Shown: positions 9,662 to 18,874, numbered from the stretch's first letter. The stretch: 64,000 nt of DNA from Candidatus Zixiibacteriota bacterium (GCA_019038695.1 JAHOYZ010000021.1:1-64000); one strand, 5' to 3'. Numbers and translations: made by a program. The notes: generated by a model from the letters alone, not told the origin.

Positions 9662-9808
9662 TCTTATGTTAATAATTCATCAACCTCCCTAACCCCCCAG
9701 ATCTCTACTCCTAAAACTCGGGACTCCGATTCTAGGGTTGTAGTTATAGCATCAAGCTTCGCTTGTGACGGCAAGAAGAAAGTAATGTCACATGGAGGTG
9801 ACTGCTTT

Positions 9809-11314
9809 CTATCGTCCCGTCCATCCTCTGATCCGTTTTCTGTCTTCTGGTTCCACCAGGAAATATCCGACTGTCAGACAAATCGCCAGGATGACAAACA
9901 GGTTACCGAAGAACCCGGTCCATGTTGTCGGCTCCCAGACCCATCGAATTAGATACGCAGTGGGTAGTGTCAGAGCGGCTCCTGTCGTTCCGGCCAGGGC
10001 AATTCGACGCATGATTCGCCACCAGGATGTTTTGACCACTTTCGACATCATGTAGGGGTAGAGGGTTGTGAACAGTAGCAGTTGCGGAATTACTACTGCG
10101 AAGGCCATCCCCAAAATTCCATACTCACGGATCAGGAACACAGCCAGAATGAGTTTGAGAACCGACTCGCACACCAGCACCACCAGCAATTTGCGGTGTT
10201 CCTCAATGGCAAACAAGATAGCATCACCGATGATCTGTGGCAGCAATACGGCCGTACCTACGGCCAGAATACGCATGACATCAGCGGCCTGTGAGAACTC
10301 TGGTGCCAGCCAGAGATCAACGAAGTTCTGGGCGTAGATCACGACCCCGACTGCGACTGAGAAGGAGAAAAAGCTGACGTACTTGATTGCTCGCAGATAG
10401 ACACTGCGAATGACTTCCAGAGGACTGGTGGCTTCGATATGCGAGACCGCCGGCACAAGAGGAATAGCTATGGCATTGATGATACCCCGCAGGTGGCGCA
10501 TCAGTTGAGCACCCGGGCTATATATTGCTGCCGCTACTGTGGAGTTCAGCAAACCAAGCAGTACGGAGTCAGTGTTGTATAGAATCAGCCAGCACAGGGC
10601 GATGCCCATTGAGATCCTGGAATATGTAAATAGCATCCGCGCTGTTGGTTTGTCGGCTTGTGAGGGGGCAATCTGTACTTCCGGTTGCTGGTGCAACAGA
10701 ATTCCAGCTGCCACCAGATGCTTGACCACAGTCAGGAGCAGAATTACCAATGCGAGCGCCACCAGACCGTGGCCACGGGTCAGCATGAAAACCATAAGCG
10801 CAGTACGGATTATTTCTTCGGAGACATTCAAACCGTTGACAATATCGTAGCGATGAAACGCGCCGAGCGAGTTGCCGAAGGGGAGAGCCACGAAATTGAA
10901 AGCCATGAAAGCCCCGAGAATTATCAAAGCCGTTCTTCCTTCATGCATCAGCGCCGGATCGGATATTTTGAAGTAATGGAAGAACAGAGTAGCAAAGCCA
11001 ACCACGCCGGCCAGAACCAGTGCACCAGTGAAAAAATAGAGTACGTTGGCTGTATTGAGTACTCGATTGATACTATCATGGTCACGACGAGCAAGAAACT
11101 TACTAATATACCTGGTGAGAGCCGAGGTTAGTCCGCAGTCAAGCAGTGAAAAATAGAAGACAGTCTGAAAGATTATTACCCATACACCGTAGCGTTCACC
11201 ACCGAGTACCGAAGTTATGTAGGGTACAAAGAAAAAGGTGATTATGATCCGTACCAGATAGGCAGACCATGATGAGCACATGTTCTTGAAAAATTGTTGA
11301 CCAACATTAAGCAC
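9809..11314 (-). CDS. Polysaccharide/lipid flippase (Wzx-like, MOP superfamily)
   Basis: Integral membrane protein of 501 residues with 12-14 predicted transmembrane helices. It has the N-terminal pattern of polysaccharide biosynthesis flippases ('YLVRIIITFFFVPYITSVLG', 'YGVWVIIFQTVFYFSLLDCG', 'ALTRYISKFLA'). Known members move undecaprenyl-linked oligosaccharide units, or lipid intermediates, across the inner membrane for O-antigen, capsule or exopolysaccharide assembly. It starts with GTG at 11314, behind a good 'ggagga' site. No glycosyltransferase or polymerase genes are next to it, so the substrate cannot be inferred. It is divergently transcribed from the 11478 gene, with separate promoters in the 160-base gap. 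Confidence 0.85.
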   Translation of the reverse strand: MLNVGQQFFKNMCSSWSAYLVRIIITFFFVPYITSVLGGERYGVWVIIFQTVFYFSLLDCGLTSALTRYISKFLARRDHDSINRVLNTANVLYFFTGALVLAGVVGFATLFFHYFKISDPALMHEGRTALIILGAFMAFNFVALPFGNSLGAFHRYDIVNGLNVSEEIIRTALMVFMLTRGHGLVALALVILLLTVVKHLVAAGILLHQQPEVQIAPSQADKPTARMLFTYSRISMGIALCWLILYNTDSVLLGLLNSTVAAAIYSPGAQLMRHLRGIINAIAIPLVPAVSHIEATSPLEVIRSVYLRAIKYVSFFSFSVAVGVVIYAQNFVDLWLAPEFSQAADVMRILAVGTAVLLPQIIGDAILFAIEEHRKLLVVLVCESVLKLILAVFLIREYGILGMAFAVVIPQLLLFTTLYPYMMSKVVKTSWWRIMRRIALAGTTGAALTLPTAYLIRWVWEPTTWTGFFGNLFVILAICLTVGYFLVEPEDRKRIRGWTGR

Positions 11315-11355
11315 GAGTTTCCTCCGGTTGGATCAAAGCTCCAATTCGCCACAAC

Positions 11356-11385
11356 AGTAAACGACATTGTTTGTACCGGTGTCAA
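11356..11385 (-). promoter_or_regulatory. Candidate promoter of the flippase gene
   Basis: On the minus strand: TTGACA, 18-base spacer, TTTACT, about 40 bases before the GTG start. Confidence 0.5.
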
Positions 11386-11413
11386 GCAGGGGAGAGGTAG
11401 AGTTTTTTGTTTT

Positions 11414-11443
11414 GCGCGGTGATCGGGTGGCAGCGTATAATCC
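11414..11443 (+). promoter_or_regulatory. Candidate promoter of the 11478 gene
   Basis: A perfect -10 TATAAT (11438-11443) with a poor -35 TTGCGC at an 18-base distance. Confidence 0.35.
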
Positions 11444-11477
11444 ATGTAATGATACTGGACGTTCAGGAGGAACGAAT

Positions 11478-12584
11478 ATGTTGGCTATTATCTTGACCAT
11501 TCTATTGTCTGCTGTGCTTCTCATGGATTCCGTTGGTGTAGCGGCTGCGGAGCGACCGTCGCTCTTTGGGTTTTCGCCAGCCTATCTGGAAGATACCCTG
11601 ACAGCGTTCACGCCGCCGTCGAATCCGCCCTATCGCACAAGAGAGGAGCGGACCAGAGTAATTATTCAAGTAGATGAATCCGGTCGCGTGACCGGTGTCG
11701 AGGCCGATGATAGCCAGCAGTCTCCCACTGCAACATATGTACGCGACTATCTAAAGACGATGGCATTTGAACCGGCGCTATTTGAGAATCAACCGATAGC
11801 GTCACAGTTGCCGGTCTATGTCACTATGCAGCCTTCCCGCAAGTATCCCGATTTCATGTTCCCTTTCAGTGAGGATGGGGGAGTAGTAGATCGCGAATTG
11901 TACCTGGGGACATTCGAACTTAATGATATCCGTCTTCCTACTCTAAAGATGTTCCCCAAGTACTTTTGCAGTTTGCCTGATGACAGTACGAACCTATATC
12001 GGTTTATGATGCTGAAGATTGCCCTTGACGAGCATGGGGAGGTTCTCGACGTCCAGGAAGTGTTTTCGACCTATGCTCCCTGCACACAGATGATTTCGTC
12101 AGCGGCATTGTGGGCGGAGTATGCTCCAGCTGTGGTCAAAGGGAAGCCGGTTTCGTCCGAATGTTTTGTAGCCGTTTCACTTTTTCCGTCAATAGCTTTC
12201 TCTCTCGGAAAGTGGAGACCCGATGATTCGGATACTCTATCGCCAACACAACGTTGGCGAGTCGAGTTGATTGCCGACACCGTTGGTCTGATGCGTAAAC
12301 CGGTACCTCGCAGAGCGGGTGAGTTGGTGATCAATGTTTCGGCTCGTGCATTCCCCACTCGAGATACGGTCAGCGCTGTCCTCATGTTTGATACTTCAGG
12401 TAACGCCTCTGTACGTCGAACGAACAAAGTGTCAAAACCTATTCGCAAAGCAATAGGGGAGTTGCGGGGTCGACTTGATTTTCATCCTGCACTCGATTAT
12501 GCCGGTCGGCCTCAGCGATTCTCCGGACTGGTGCATCTCGTGCTTGATGTTAGTGGAAGGATACGAATCGACTGTCTGTGGTAG
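11478..12584 (+). CDS. Exported protein with three TonB-C-like modules
   Basis: Protein of 368 residues. The ATG at 11478 is chosen for its 'caggagg' site and because it gives an N-terminal signal sequence ('MLAIILTILLSAVLLMDSVG'). No export signal follows the alternative upstream starts. The mature part shows three stretches of the pattern 'V(D/L)(E/T)SG.V..V....' followed by a helix and 'F.PA....G.P': 'VIIQVDESGRVTGVEAD' with 'MAFEPALFENQPI', 'KIALDEHGEVLDVQEV' with 'EYAPAVVKGKPV', and 'AVLMFDTSGNASV' with 'LDFHPALDYAGRPQ'. That is the signature of the TonB C-terminal fold, found here in diverged tandem form. No proline-rich linker is present. Probably periplasmic; role unknown. Confidence 0.65.
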   Translation: MLAIILTILLSAVLLMDSVGVAAAERPSLFGFSPAYLEDTLTAFTPPSNPPYRTREERTRVIIQVDESGRVTGVEADDSQQSPTATYVRDYLKTMAFEPALFENQPIASQLPVYVTMQPSRKYPDFMFPFSEDGGVVDRELYLGTFELNDIRLPTLKMFPKYFCSLPDDSTNLYRFMMLKIALDEHGEVLDVQEVFSTYAPCTQMISSAALWAEYAPAVVKGKPVSSECFVAVSLFPSIAFSLGKWRPDDSDTLSPTQRWRVELIADTVGLMRKPVPRRAGELVINVSARAFPTRDTVSAVLMFDTSGNASVRRTNKVSKPIRKAIGELRGRLDFHPALDYAGRPQRFSGLVHLVLDVSGRIRIDCLW

Positions 12585-12875
12585 CAGGTTAGGTGATTAG
12601 AGTCGTATCTGCGTAACAATAGGGGGAACACTCGATTACAGGCTACTCATTTTGGTATGTGCTGCGCATATCTTGCGTTGGGAGCATTTAATACACACGT
12701 TGTAATATTCCACCGATCTGTATCATGTTGTTTGTCAACGACTAATGGCGACAACGAGGATCGCGCGTCCTTTTTGGCATGATTATTGAACTATTCTGTG
12801 ACTAGCTCACCGTTCTACCGCCATTTGCTTTGGAAGAAACAGACGAGTCAACTGTAGTACGAGAGGAGTGACAAC

Positions 12876-13079
12876 ATGGAGTGGACCATCAGGATACTTA
12901 ACCTTCTGTCGGCGGTACTATTGCTCGTGACAGGAATCTATGTTCAGGTAGGATTTGCTGTAATACTTTCCCCTGCCGTCAGGATGCTGATTGTAGCGGG
13001 CGCCCTACTTTACTTTCTGTTGCGGCTGGATCAGTTTATGCCTAGTGAAAGAGATATCTCGCCGTCGGTAGAGCGGTGA
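12876..13079 (+). CDS. Small two-helix membrane protein
   Basis: Protein of 67 residues with two hydrophobic segments (about 5-25 and 31-50) and a short charged tail. Start supported by 'agaggag' 8 bases upstream. No family recognised. It resembles small inner-membrane proteins with a DUF2892-like layout (two helices, 'R.L....G..L...G'), but the match is not firm. It lies between a gap of about 290 bases in which I see no gene (12585-12875) and the promoter of the TonB-system operon. Confidence 0.55.
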   Translation: MEWTIRILNLLSAVLLLVTGIYVQVGFAVILSPAVRMLIVAGALLYFLLRLDQFMPSERDISPSVER

Positions 13080-13100
13080 TTTGGCGAAAAAAAGTTTAGC

Positions 13101-13128
13101 TTGACAACATTGTAATTCAGATTATTAT
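13101..13128 (+). promoter_or_regulatory. Promoter of the TPR-ExbB-ExbD-TonB operon
   Basis: Consensus TTGACA, 16-base spacer, TATTAT; RNA would start near 13135. A second TATAAT at 13143-13148 lacks a good -35. Confidence 0.6.
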
Positions 13129-13162
13129 GTGGTCTTGTTTGTTATAATGGTAGAGAGAATAT

Positions 13163-15091
13163 GTGACTCTAATGAATAGGTTTTTGATGCGATTTGCTTA
13201 TCAAGTATTGTTTGCTGTTCTTGTTTTGGGAGCAACAGCTTTGGTTCAGGCCGAAGATGTTAAACCGATCATTAATGAGGTTCTCACCAAAGGTGATACC
13301 GTCAAAGCGATTGGGCTTCTCGGCAATGAAATCGATGTCGACCCGGCTTACCACTACAACTACTATATATTGGGAAGAATCCACTTCAATCAGGGTCGAT
13401 GCCCCGAAGCCCGCGACCAGTTCTTAGTGGCTCTGACCAAGAAGAAGAAACACCTTGAGTCCAAGTACTACCTGGGGCTTTGTTACATCAAATTGGGTGA
13501 GCTCGACGAGGCCGAAAAGCTGATGGAAGAGGGCCGGAAAAAGGCCAAGAAGGACCTGAAGCACATGTTTGAGAATGGCTACGGGTTGGTAAAACTGGCT
13601 CAGGGGGATTATCGGGAAGCCGATCATGCCTTCCGACAGGCTCTCGTAGGGGATTCTATGAATGCCGAGTACCATATTAATCTCGGTGATGCGAATTTCT
13701 ATTCGGGTGTTCCTTATCTGGCTATTGTGGAATATGAGAAAGCTCTGCAGTTGGACACGGCTAGTCTTGAAGTGTATTTTCATTGGGCTGAAGCTTGCCT
13801 GGAGACGAAGGATTATGGTTGTGCCATCGAGAAGCTTCGTACTGTGCTCCAGAAAGACAGCACCCATGCCCCGGCGTGGATGCGGGCCGGCGAGATTTAT
13901 TTCAAAGCGGCGCTGTCTTCGCGGTCGCGTGCCGAACGAAACGAGCGATTCAAGGAAACGATTGGATCTTACAAGCGGTATCTTGAGTTGGCTGCCACCG
14001 AGCCGGATTCTTCCAATGTTCGTGTGTTTTTTGGTCTCGCACTATCGTATGTGAATCTGTCTGGATGGGAGGAGTCGGGTAAGTATTTTGAACAGGTTCT
14101 GTCGATTCCTTACGAGCCCAAGGATGTCTACTTCTACTATGGCAAGTCGCTCTGGGGTACCAAGGAGTATGCCAAAAGTGCCGAGATGCTGATGAAGCAT
14201 ATCGAGTGGGTGGGTCAGCAGGATGCTGATTACCATTCGCGTATCAGCGAGGCCGAATTGTACCAACTTTTGGGTGACGATTATTTCTATCGCAAACCTG
14301 ACAAAGATTATGCCTCGGCTATACCTCATTACAAGAAGTCACTTGCAGCCAGACCGGAACAGAAGCGACTGCTTCAAAACATCGCTATTGGTTATCATTC
14401 GCTTCAGTCATACGCACAGGCGATTGAATACTACGACCTGCGGATCGAAGCCGGGCTGGATTCCACCAGCGCTTCGATCGTGAAGAACGCTGCATATTGT
14501 GCACTTAACCTAGCCAATCAGGCGGGTGACGGCGACGATGAAGATATTGATGAAGAGGAAGAGGACATTGCGCTTCCGGCCAGTCCGGAGGAGTTGTATC
14601 AGAAGGCCGTGGATTACATGGTGCTGTACATCGAGTATCACCCAGAGGATGTCAAAGCAATGTTGATGGTGGCCAACACCTACCTTTACCAGCTGTCCAA
14701 CTGTACTGAAGGGGTCAAGTATTTCCAGCAGTTGCTGACTGTTGATCCGGACAATTGTGACGCCAAGAAATCGCTCGGTTATGCCTATTTCGGTGGAGTT
14801 TGCAACAAGAACTACACCAAGGCTCTGGGATATCTCAAAGATGCCTATACCTGTTACAAGTCCACCGATGCTGGTGGGCCGTGTACGGATGTGGCGTTGG
14901 TGCTATGGGTAGCTCAGTGTTACCATTTGCGAGCTGCTGAAAAGACTCAGAATCAGGGAGATGGTGCGGGCGAGGATGATTTTAGAGAAGCTCATAAGTG
15001 GTATGGTCGTGTGCTCCAGTGTGAACCCGGACATGCTGAAGCCAAGAAGAACCGGGATGAAATCCAATTCGAGTTTTCGGAGAAAAATTGA
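13163..15091 (+). CDS. Exported tetratricopeptide-repeat protein
   Basis: Protein of about 642 residues with a signal peptide ('AYQVLFAVLVLGATALVQAE') and some ten or more TPR units from residue 40 to the end (for example 'YYILGRIHFNQGRCPEARDQF', 'YYLGLCYIKLGELDEAEKLM'). It is interrupted near residue 455-475 by an acidic linker 'DGDDEDIDEEEEDI'. GTG at 13163 lies behind 'gagag'; ATG at 13172 is an alternative. TPR proteins of this kind are scaffolds in the periplasm. As first gene of an operon with ExbB/ExbD/TonB, it probably organises or couples the TonB machinery, as TPR proteins do in other FCB bacteria; that coupling is inference. Confidence 0.8.
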   Translation: MTLMNRFLMRFAYQVLFAVLVLGATALVQAEDVKPIINEVLTKGDTVKAIGLLGNEIDVDPAYHYNYYILGRIHFNQGRCPEARDQFLVALTKKKKHLESKYYLGLCYIKLGELDEAEKLMEEGRKKAKKDLKHMFENGYGLVKLAQGDYREADHAFRQALVGDSMNAEYHINLGDANFYSGVPYLAIVEYEKALQLDTASLEVYFHWAEACLETKDYGCAIEKLRTVLQKDSTHAPAWMRAGEIYFKAALSSRSRAERNERFKETIGSYKRYLELAATEPDSSNVRVFFGLALSYVNLSGWEESGKYFEQVLSIPYEPKDVYFYYGKSLWGTKEYAKSAEMLMKHIEWVGQQDADYHSRISEAELYQLLGDDYFYRKPDKDYASAIPHYKKSLAARPEQKRLLQNIAIGYHSLQSYAQAIEYYDLRIEAGLDSTSASIVKNAAYCALNLANQAGDGDDEDIDEEEEDIALPASPEELYQKAVDYMVLYIEYHPEDVKAMLMVANTYLYQLSNCTEGVKYFQQLLTVDPDNCDAKKSLGYAYFGGVCNKNYTKALGYLKDAYTCYKSTDAGGPCTDVALVLWVAQCYHLRAAEKTQNQGDGAGEDDFREAHKWYGRVLQCEPGHAEAKKNRDEIQFEFSEKN

Positions 15092-15123
15092 CCGCAGACT
15101 CATGTTGCTGCCTGGGAGTTTGA

Positions 15124-16116
15124 ATGCCTGAGAAGGACAAAAAGAAAAGTAGTTCCAATCGCGTTAGTGATCAGGATCGTTTCAAGTTCATCGGTTTCGA
15201 GGTTTTCCCCGGCAAGCCGAAGGACCTGTTCAAGTCTGACGCGGAAAAAAAGAAATTGATGGATGAAGTCCGTCAGAAGCGGGATAGCGGGGATATCCTC
15301 AGAGATTGCTCTCTTATGGAAGAGCGCATCAATATGAGTGATCGCATCACCCTGACGGTCGCTTCGGTGGTAATCTTCATTACGCTGTTCATCCCGTGGT
15401 ACGGTCTCTACAATGAGATTGAAGAGATAACAACCGTGCCAACGCCGGTTGATAGCACGGCAGTAGCCGCCGTTGTGGTTGATTCGCTCGCGACTGACAG
15501 TTTGGGAATTGCCCTTGTCGAGAGTGACTCTGCAATTTTGCTATCCGAGACGGCTGTAGAGGAAGAACCTTCAGAGGTGGCTGTAGTCGAGGATACCGTT
15601 GAGGCGAGTGAAGAACGACCTGATGCTGCTGTAGCGAGCAGGAGTACTGCCGAGGAAGTTATCCACGGCTATGTGGCGAAGAAGAAGGTCCACAAGGAGG
15701 TGGTTCACAAATCCGGTTTGGGTGCTCTCATCTCCATTGGTTCTGTCGGGGGGAGCATGTTCTCATCCGGCTTTGTCCTAATCCTTACGGCGGTCATTTT
15801 CTTGTTTTATACGCTACTTAGTATTGGACTTCCCGCCTATACCCTCTACGGCATTTTTGGTGTCAAGGGTGATGCGGATGAAAAGGCGTTGGAGTTGAAG
15901 AAGATTCTTCGTTACAACTGGATTCCGTTATGCTTGTTCGTGTTAGCGTTGCTCCTGTCGTTTTTCGGAGCGGACTACGGCTTCGATTCCGTAGCAGCAT
16001 TTTCCAGCCTGGGAGATTCTTATTCGGTTGGTGTGTTCATGGATTCTCTGTCATGGGGAATCTTAGTGTCTCTGGCCGCCTTTGTTTTGGTGGCTGCTAA
16101 GGGATCAGAGATTTGA
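15124..16116 (+). CDS. Membrane protein of the TonB-system operon, unknown function
   Basis: Protein of 330 residues. A charged cytoplasmic N-terminus ('DRFKFIGFEVFPGKPKDLF', residues about 18-36) leads to a first membrane helix at about 75-95. A low-complexity Val/Ala/Glu/Ser/Asp segment (100-180) and a basic 'KKKVHKEVVHK' follow, then three membrane helices (about 210-330). The low-complexity part looks like an extracytoplasmic linker. I do not recognise a family. It sits 32 bases after the TPR gene and 48 before exbB on the same strand, so a role in assembling the TonB motor is likely but unproven. Confidence 0.65.
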   Translation: MPEKDKKKSSSNRVSDQDRFKFIGFEVFPGKPKDLFKSDAEKKKLMDEVRQKRDSGDILRDCSLMEERINMSDRITLTVASVVIFITLFIPWYGLYNEIEEITTVPTPVDSTAVAAVVVDSLATDSLGIALVESDSAILLSETAVEEEPSEVAVVEDTVEASEERPDAAVASRSTAEEVIHGYVAKKKVHKEVVHKSGLGALISIGSVGGSMFSSGFVLILTAVIFLFYTLLSIGLPAYTLYGIFGVKGDADEKALELKKILRYNWIPLCLFVLALLLSFFGADYGFDSVAAFSSLGDSYSVGVFMDSLSWGILVSLAAFVLVAAKGSEI

Positions 16117-16164
16117 AGAAAGAACGTATTAGTTATAGTATAGTTACTTTGGAGGATTGACCCA

Positions 16165-16923
16165 GTGGTTAAACAGACGATCTTTGTGACGCTTAATGCG
16201 ATCGTAGCCTTCGCGATAGGCGGTGGTCTCTTTTACGGTGTATTTAGAACGTCGGAGAATCCCATCATTCACTCGGTCTACCAGGGTGGTCCGCTGGTAG
16301 TCTTGTTGATCGCGATTTTCATCATGTGTATGGTATTCGTAATCGAGCGCTACGTTTCGTTGTACAAGGTGGCTAAGGGGAAGAGCTCGGTACAGGTTTT
16401 CTTTAAGAAGCTTGTCACTCTGATCCAGAACGATGATTTTGATGGCGCTCTGGCTGCCTGCGACAAGCAACGCGGTACAACTGCGAATGTCCTGCGGGCC
16501 GGTATTGACCGTTACCGCGAGGTCAAGGATAGTTCAGCTTATGACTCTGAGAAGAAAATCACGCTGACCCAGGCTTCGATTGAAGAGGCCAATGCGTTGG
16601 AAGGACCATTGTTGGAACGGAACCTGATCGCTCTCTCGACGATTGCGTCCATTGCAACGATGGTCGGTCTGCTGGGAACGACGATTGGTATGATTCGCGC
16701 CTTCGCCGCCACCGGTAATGTCGAGGGTGGCGTTATTGATGCTACCGCTCTGGCGACCGGTATCTCCGAGGCGCTGATCAACACAGCTGGTGGTTTGCTG
16801 TCTGGTATTTTGGGTATCTTCTTCTACAACTTCTTTGTGAACAAGGTGGATGCTTTCAACTACACGACCGATGAAGCCACTTTTGAAATTATTCAGATCC
16901 TGAAAGCGAAACAGGGGATCTAA
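16165..16923 (+). CDS. exbB: ExbB/TolQ/MotA-family proton channel
   Basis: Inner-membrane protein of 252 residues with hydrophobic helices near residues 9-28, 42-61, 157-180 and 203-226. The diagnostic MotA/TolQ/ExbB segment is readable: 'ALSTIASIATMVGLLGTTIG' and 'GISEALINTAGGLLSGILGI'. Known ExbB forms a pentamer around ExbD and converts proton flow into work on TonB. It has four helices, one more than E. coli ExbB has around its core, with a long cytoplasmic domain between the second and third. GTG start with 'ggagg' ten bases upstream. exbD follows after three bases, so the genes are co-translated. Confidence 0.92.
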   Translation: MVKQTIFVTLNAIVAFAIGGGLFYGVFRTSENPIIHSVYQGGPLVVLLIAIFIMCMVFVIERYVSLYKVAKGKSSVQVFFKKLVTLIQNDDFDGALAACDKQRGTTANVLRAGIDRYREVKDSSAYDSEKKITLTQASIEEANALEGPLLERNLIALSTIASIATMVGLLGTTIGMIRAFAATGNVEGGVIDATALATGISEALINTAGGLLSGILGIFFYNFFVNKVDAFNYTTDEATFEIIQILKAKQGI

Positions 16924-16926
16924 GTC

Positions 16927-17415
16927 ATGGCCGGAAAGAAACGGCGAGTTGCAATTACAATTGATATGACGCCGATGGTGGATATCGCCTTCCTGTTGCT
17001 GATTTTCTACATGGCGACCACCACGTTTAAGCCGCCGGAGGCACGCGCGGTAGAATTGCCCGCATCTCATTCGCAAATCGAATTGCCGGGCAAGGACATT
17101 ATCAACATCACGATCACCAAGTACGACTCAATCTATGTTGATTATGTCCAGATCGCTACCATTGAGATCGAAGGTCAGATGGTTAACACTACTGTTCGCT
17201 ATGTTCGCACCTGCGACAAGTACAATGTTTCGGAAGAGATTAACCGCGCTCGCGCCAAGATTCTCAGGGCCTTACTTGTGATCAAGGCGGACCGGCGGGC
17301 GAGTTTTGGAATTATGGATGATGTGATGTCGTCGATGCAGGAAAATCACCTGGAGCGATTTCTTATCATCACGGACAACGAAGTTGAGACGAAGGCGGCG
17401 GCGGAGGGCAGTTGA
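16927..17415 (+). CDS. exbD: ExbD/TolR-family protein (first copy)
   Basis: Protein of 162 residues with a short basic cytoplasmic tail, a single membrane helix ('MVDIAFLLLIFYMATTTF') and a periplasmic domain. Asp19 in 'TPMVD19IAF' corresponds to the essential proton-carrying Asp of ExbD. The periplasmic domain ends with the typical 'IKADRRASFGIMDDVMSSMQ' pattern. It starts four bases after exbB and works with it as the stator of the TonB motor. A second ExbD with a different periplasmic domain follows, so the two may form a heteromer or serve different TonB proteins. Confidence 0.92.
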   Translation: MAGKKRRVAITIDMTPMVDIAFLLLIFYMATTTFKPPEARAVELPASHSQIELPGKDIINITITKYDSIYVDYVQIATIEIEGQMVNTTVRYVRTCDKYNVSEEINRARAKILRALLVIKADRRASFGIMDDVMSSMQENHLERFLIITDNEVETKAAAEGS

Positions 17416-17488
17416 GCCTTTCGATGCCTGTGATTGTATAATTTAGTAGGACTGACACACGATCCTGAGAGGAGAGTGATTATATACC

Positions 17489-18142
17489 ATGGCCGGTGAC
17501 GTAGTAGAACGCCAGAAAAAAGGCGGTAAAAAAGGTCTAAGACGGCCGAAGCGCAGAATCTCGATCCGCATCGACATGACGCCGATGGTGGATATCGCTT
17601 TCCTGTTGCTCATTTTCTATATGGTATCAACGGTATTTTCCATGCCTCAGGCGATGGAGATTAACCTTCCGCCGGATGATCAGACTGAGGAGATCGAGGT
17701 CAAGGAATCTAACCTGTTGACCATTCGGATCGACGAGGAAAGTCGTTTCTGGTGGAATCTTAAGACCCCGACACCGGAGAACCTGCCGCTGATGCTTCCG
17801 TCGAATCCTAATAAGCCGGATTCGATAGTTTACAAGCTCAACCCGGATACTCTACAGGGCTTGCTTCTGGAACAGAACCGAGCTAACGACAAGCTCAACA
17901 CGCTAATCCTTATTCACAAAGATGCCACTTATGCCGACATGGTAGACATTCTGGACGAGGTTGACCTTATCGAGCGTTCCTGGAACAAGTATACAGCCGA
18001 CCAGCTCGGTAAGAAAGTAGATGAGCTTACCAAGGATGAGAAGTTCTCTTATCGCTACGCTATCGGTGATTGGAACCCACGCGATGACAAGATCCTAGAG
18101 GCGGCTCTGGCCAATGTGATGGCAGCAGGAGGAGGTGAGTAA
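17489..18142 (+). CDS. exbD: ExbD/TolR-family protein (second copy)
   Basis: Protein of 217 residues. A basic tail ('KKGGKKGLRRPKRRISIRID') is followed by one membrane helix with the conserved Asp35 in 'DMTPMVDIAFLLLIFYM', then a periplasmic domain longer than usual. An insert around residues 80-125 ('ESRFWWNLKTPTPENLPLML') separates the two halves, and 'LILIHKDATYADMVDILDEV' is the usual closing helix region. The transmembrane block is nearly identical to the first ExbD copy while the periplasmic part is different, pointing to old duplication with divergent partners. 'gagaggagag' upstream supports the start. Confidence 0.92.
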   Translation: MAGDVVERQKKGGKKGLRRPKRRISIRIDMTPMVDIAFLLLIFYMVSTVFSMPQAMEINLPPDDQTEEIEVKESNLLTIRIDEESRFWWNLKTPTPENLPLMLPSNPNKPDSIVYKLNPDTLQGLLLEQNRANDKLNTLILIHKDATYADMVDILDEVDLIERSWNKYTADQLGKKVDELTKDEKFSYRYAIGDWNPRDDKILEAALANVMAAGGGE

Positions 18143-18145
18143 GAT

Positions 18146-18874
18146 ATGGCTGATAACACCAACAGCGCTCTGTACTCATCTTATGGTGCCTATGCTCTGA
18201 AAGCCAAGTACCAGCAGAGTTTCATAATCGGTACTGGATCTATGCTCGGTTTTGTGTTGCTCATCCTACTCATTGGGTGGGTGATCTCCATAATGGGCGA
18301 GGAAGACTATCTTGATGCCCCTGCGGTCGTCATCAAAACTGTGGCCGATCTGGGACCTCCACCGAGTATCAGCAAGCCCAAACCACAGATCGAACTTGCC
18401 CAGCCGAACGTCGCAGCCCCAAAGGTTGGTATCCCGAAGCCTGTCGCAGATGATGAAGTGTTGGACGAAGATGTGGTTATCGCTACTCGCGACGAACTGG
18501 CCGAAATCGTGGCACCGGATATCTCATCTTCGAGTGACGCCGGTGACATTGTCGTGGACATCGCCGATGATGATTACCTGCCGGCACCGGATGAGTTCAT
18601 AAAGGTGGAACATATCCCGGAGATGATTCACTCGATAGATCCGAAGTACCCGCGCTTGGCCGAGCAGGCCGGGATTACCGGTGTTGTATGGGTCAAGGCG
18701 CTGGTCGATGAAAGTGGCAGCGTGCTTAAGGCGATTGTGGGCAAAACATCGGGTACCACTTCGCTGGACGAAGCTGCAGTTGAAGCAGCCTACAAGTACA
18801 AATACAAACCCGCGATTCAGAATGGCCGACCCATCAAATGTTGGGTGACTTACAAAGTTGATTTCGTACTGTAG
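18146..18874 (+). CDS. tonB: TonB energy transducer (first copy)
   Basis: Protein of 242 residues. Cytoplasmic motif 'YGAYALKAKYQQ' (about residues 12-23), one membrane helix (about 25-46), a proline/valine-rich periplasmic spacer ('PPPSISKPKPQIELAQPNV'), and a TonB C-terminal domain: 'IDPKYPRLAEQAGITGVVWV', 'LVDESGSVLKAIV', 'YKYKPAIQNGRPIKCWV'. TonB spans the periplasm and opens TonB-dependent receptors with energy from ExbB/ExbD. It starts four bases after the second exbD and is the last gene before a terminator. The likely client in the window is the BtuB receptor at 4003. Confidence 0.93.
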   Translation: MADNTNSALYSSYGAYALKAKYQQSFIIGTGSMLGFVLLILLIGWVISIMGEEDYLDAPAVVIKTVADLGPPPSISKPKPQIELAQPNVAAPKVGIPKPVADDEVLDEDVVIATRDELAEIVAPDISSSSDAGDIVVDIADDDYLPAPDEFIKVEHIPEMIHSIDPKYPRLAEQAGITGVVWVKALVDESGSVLKAIVGKTSGTTSLDEAAVEAAYKYKYKPAIQNGRPIKCWVTYKVDFVL

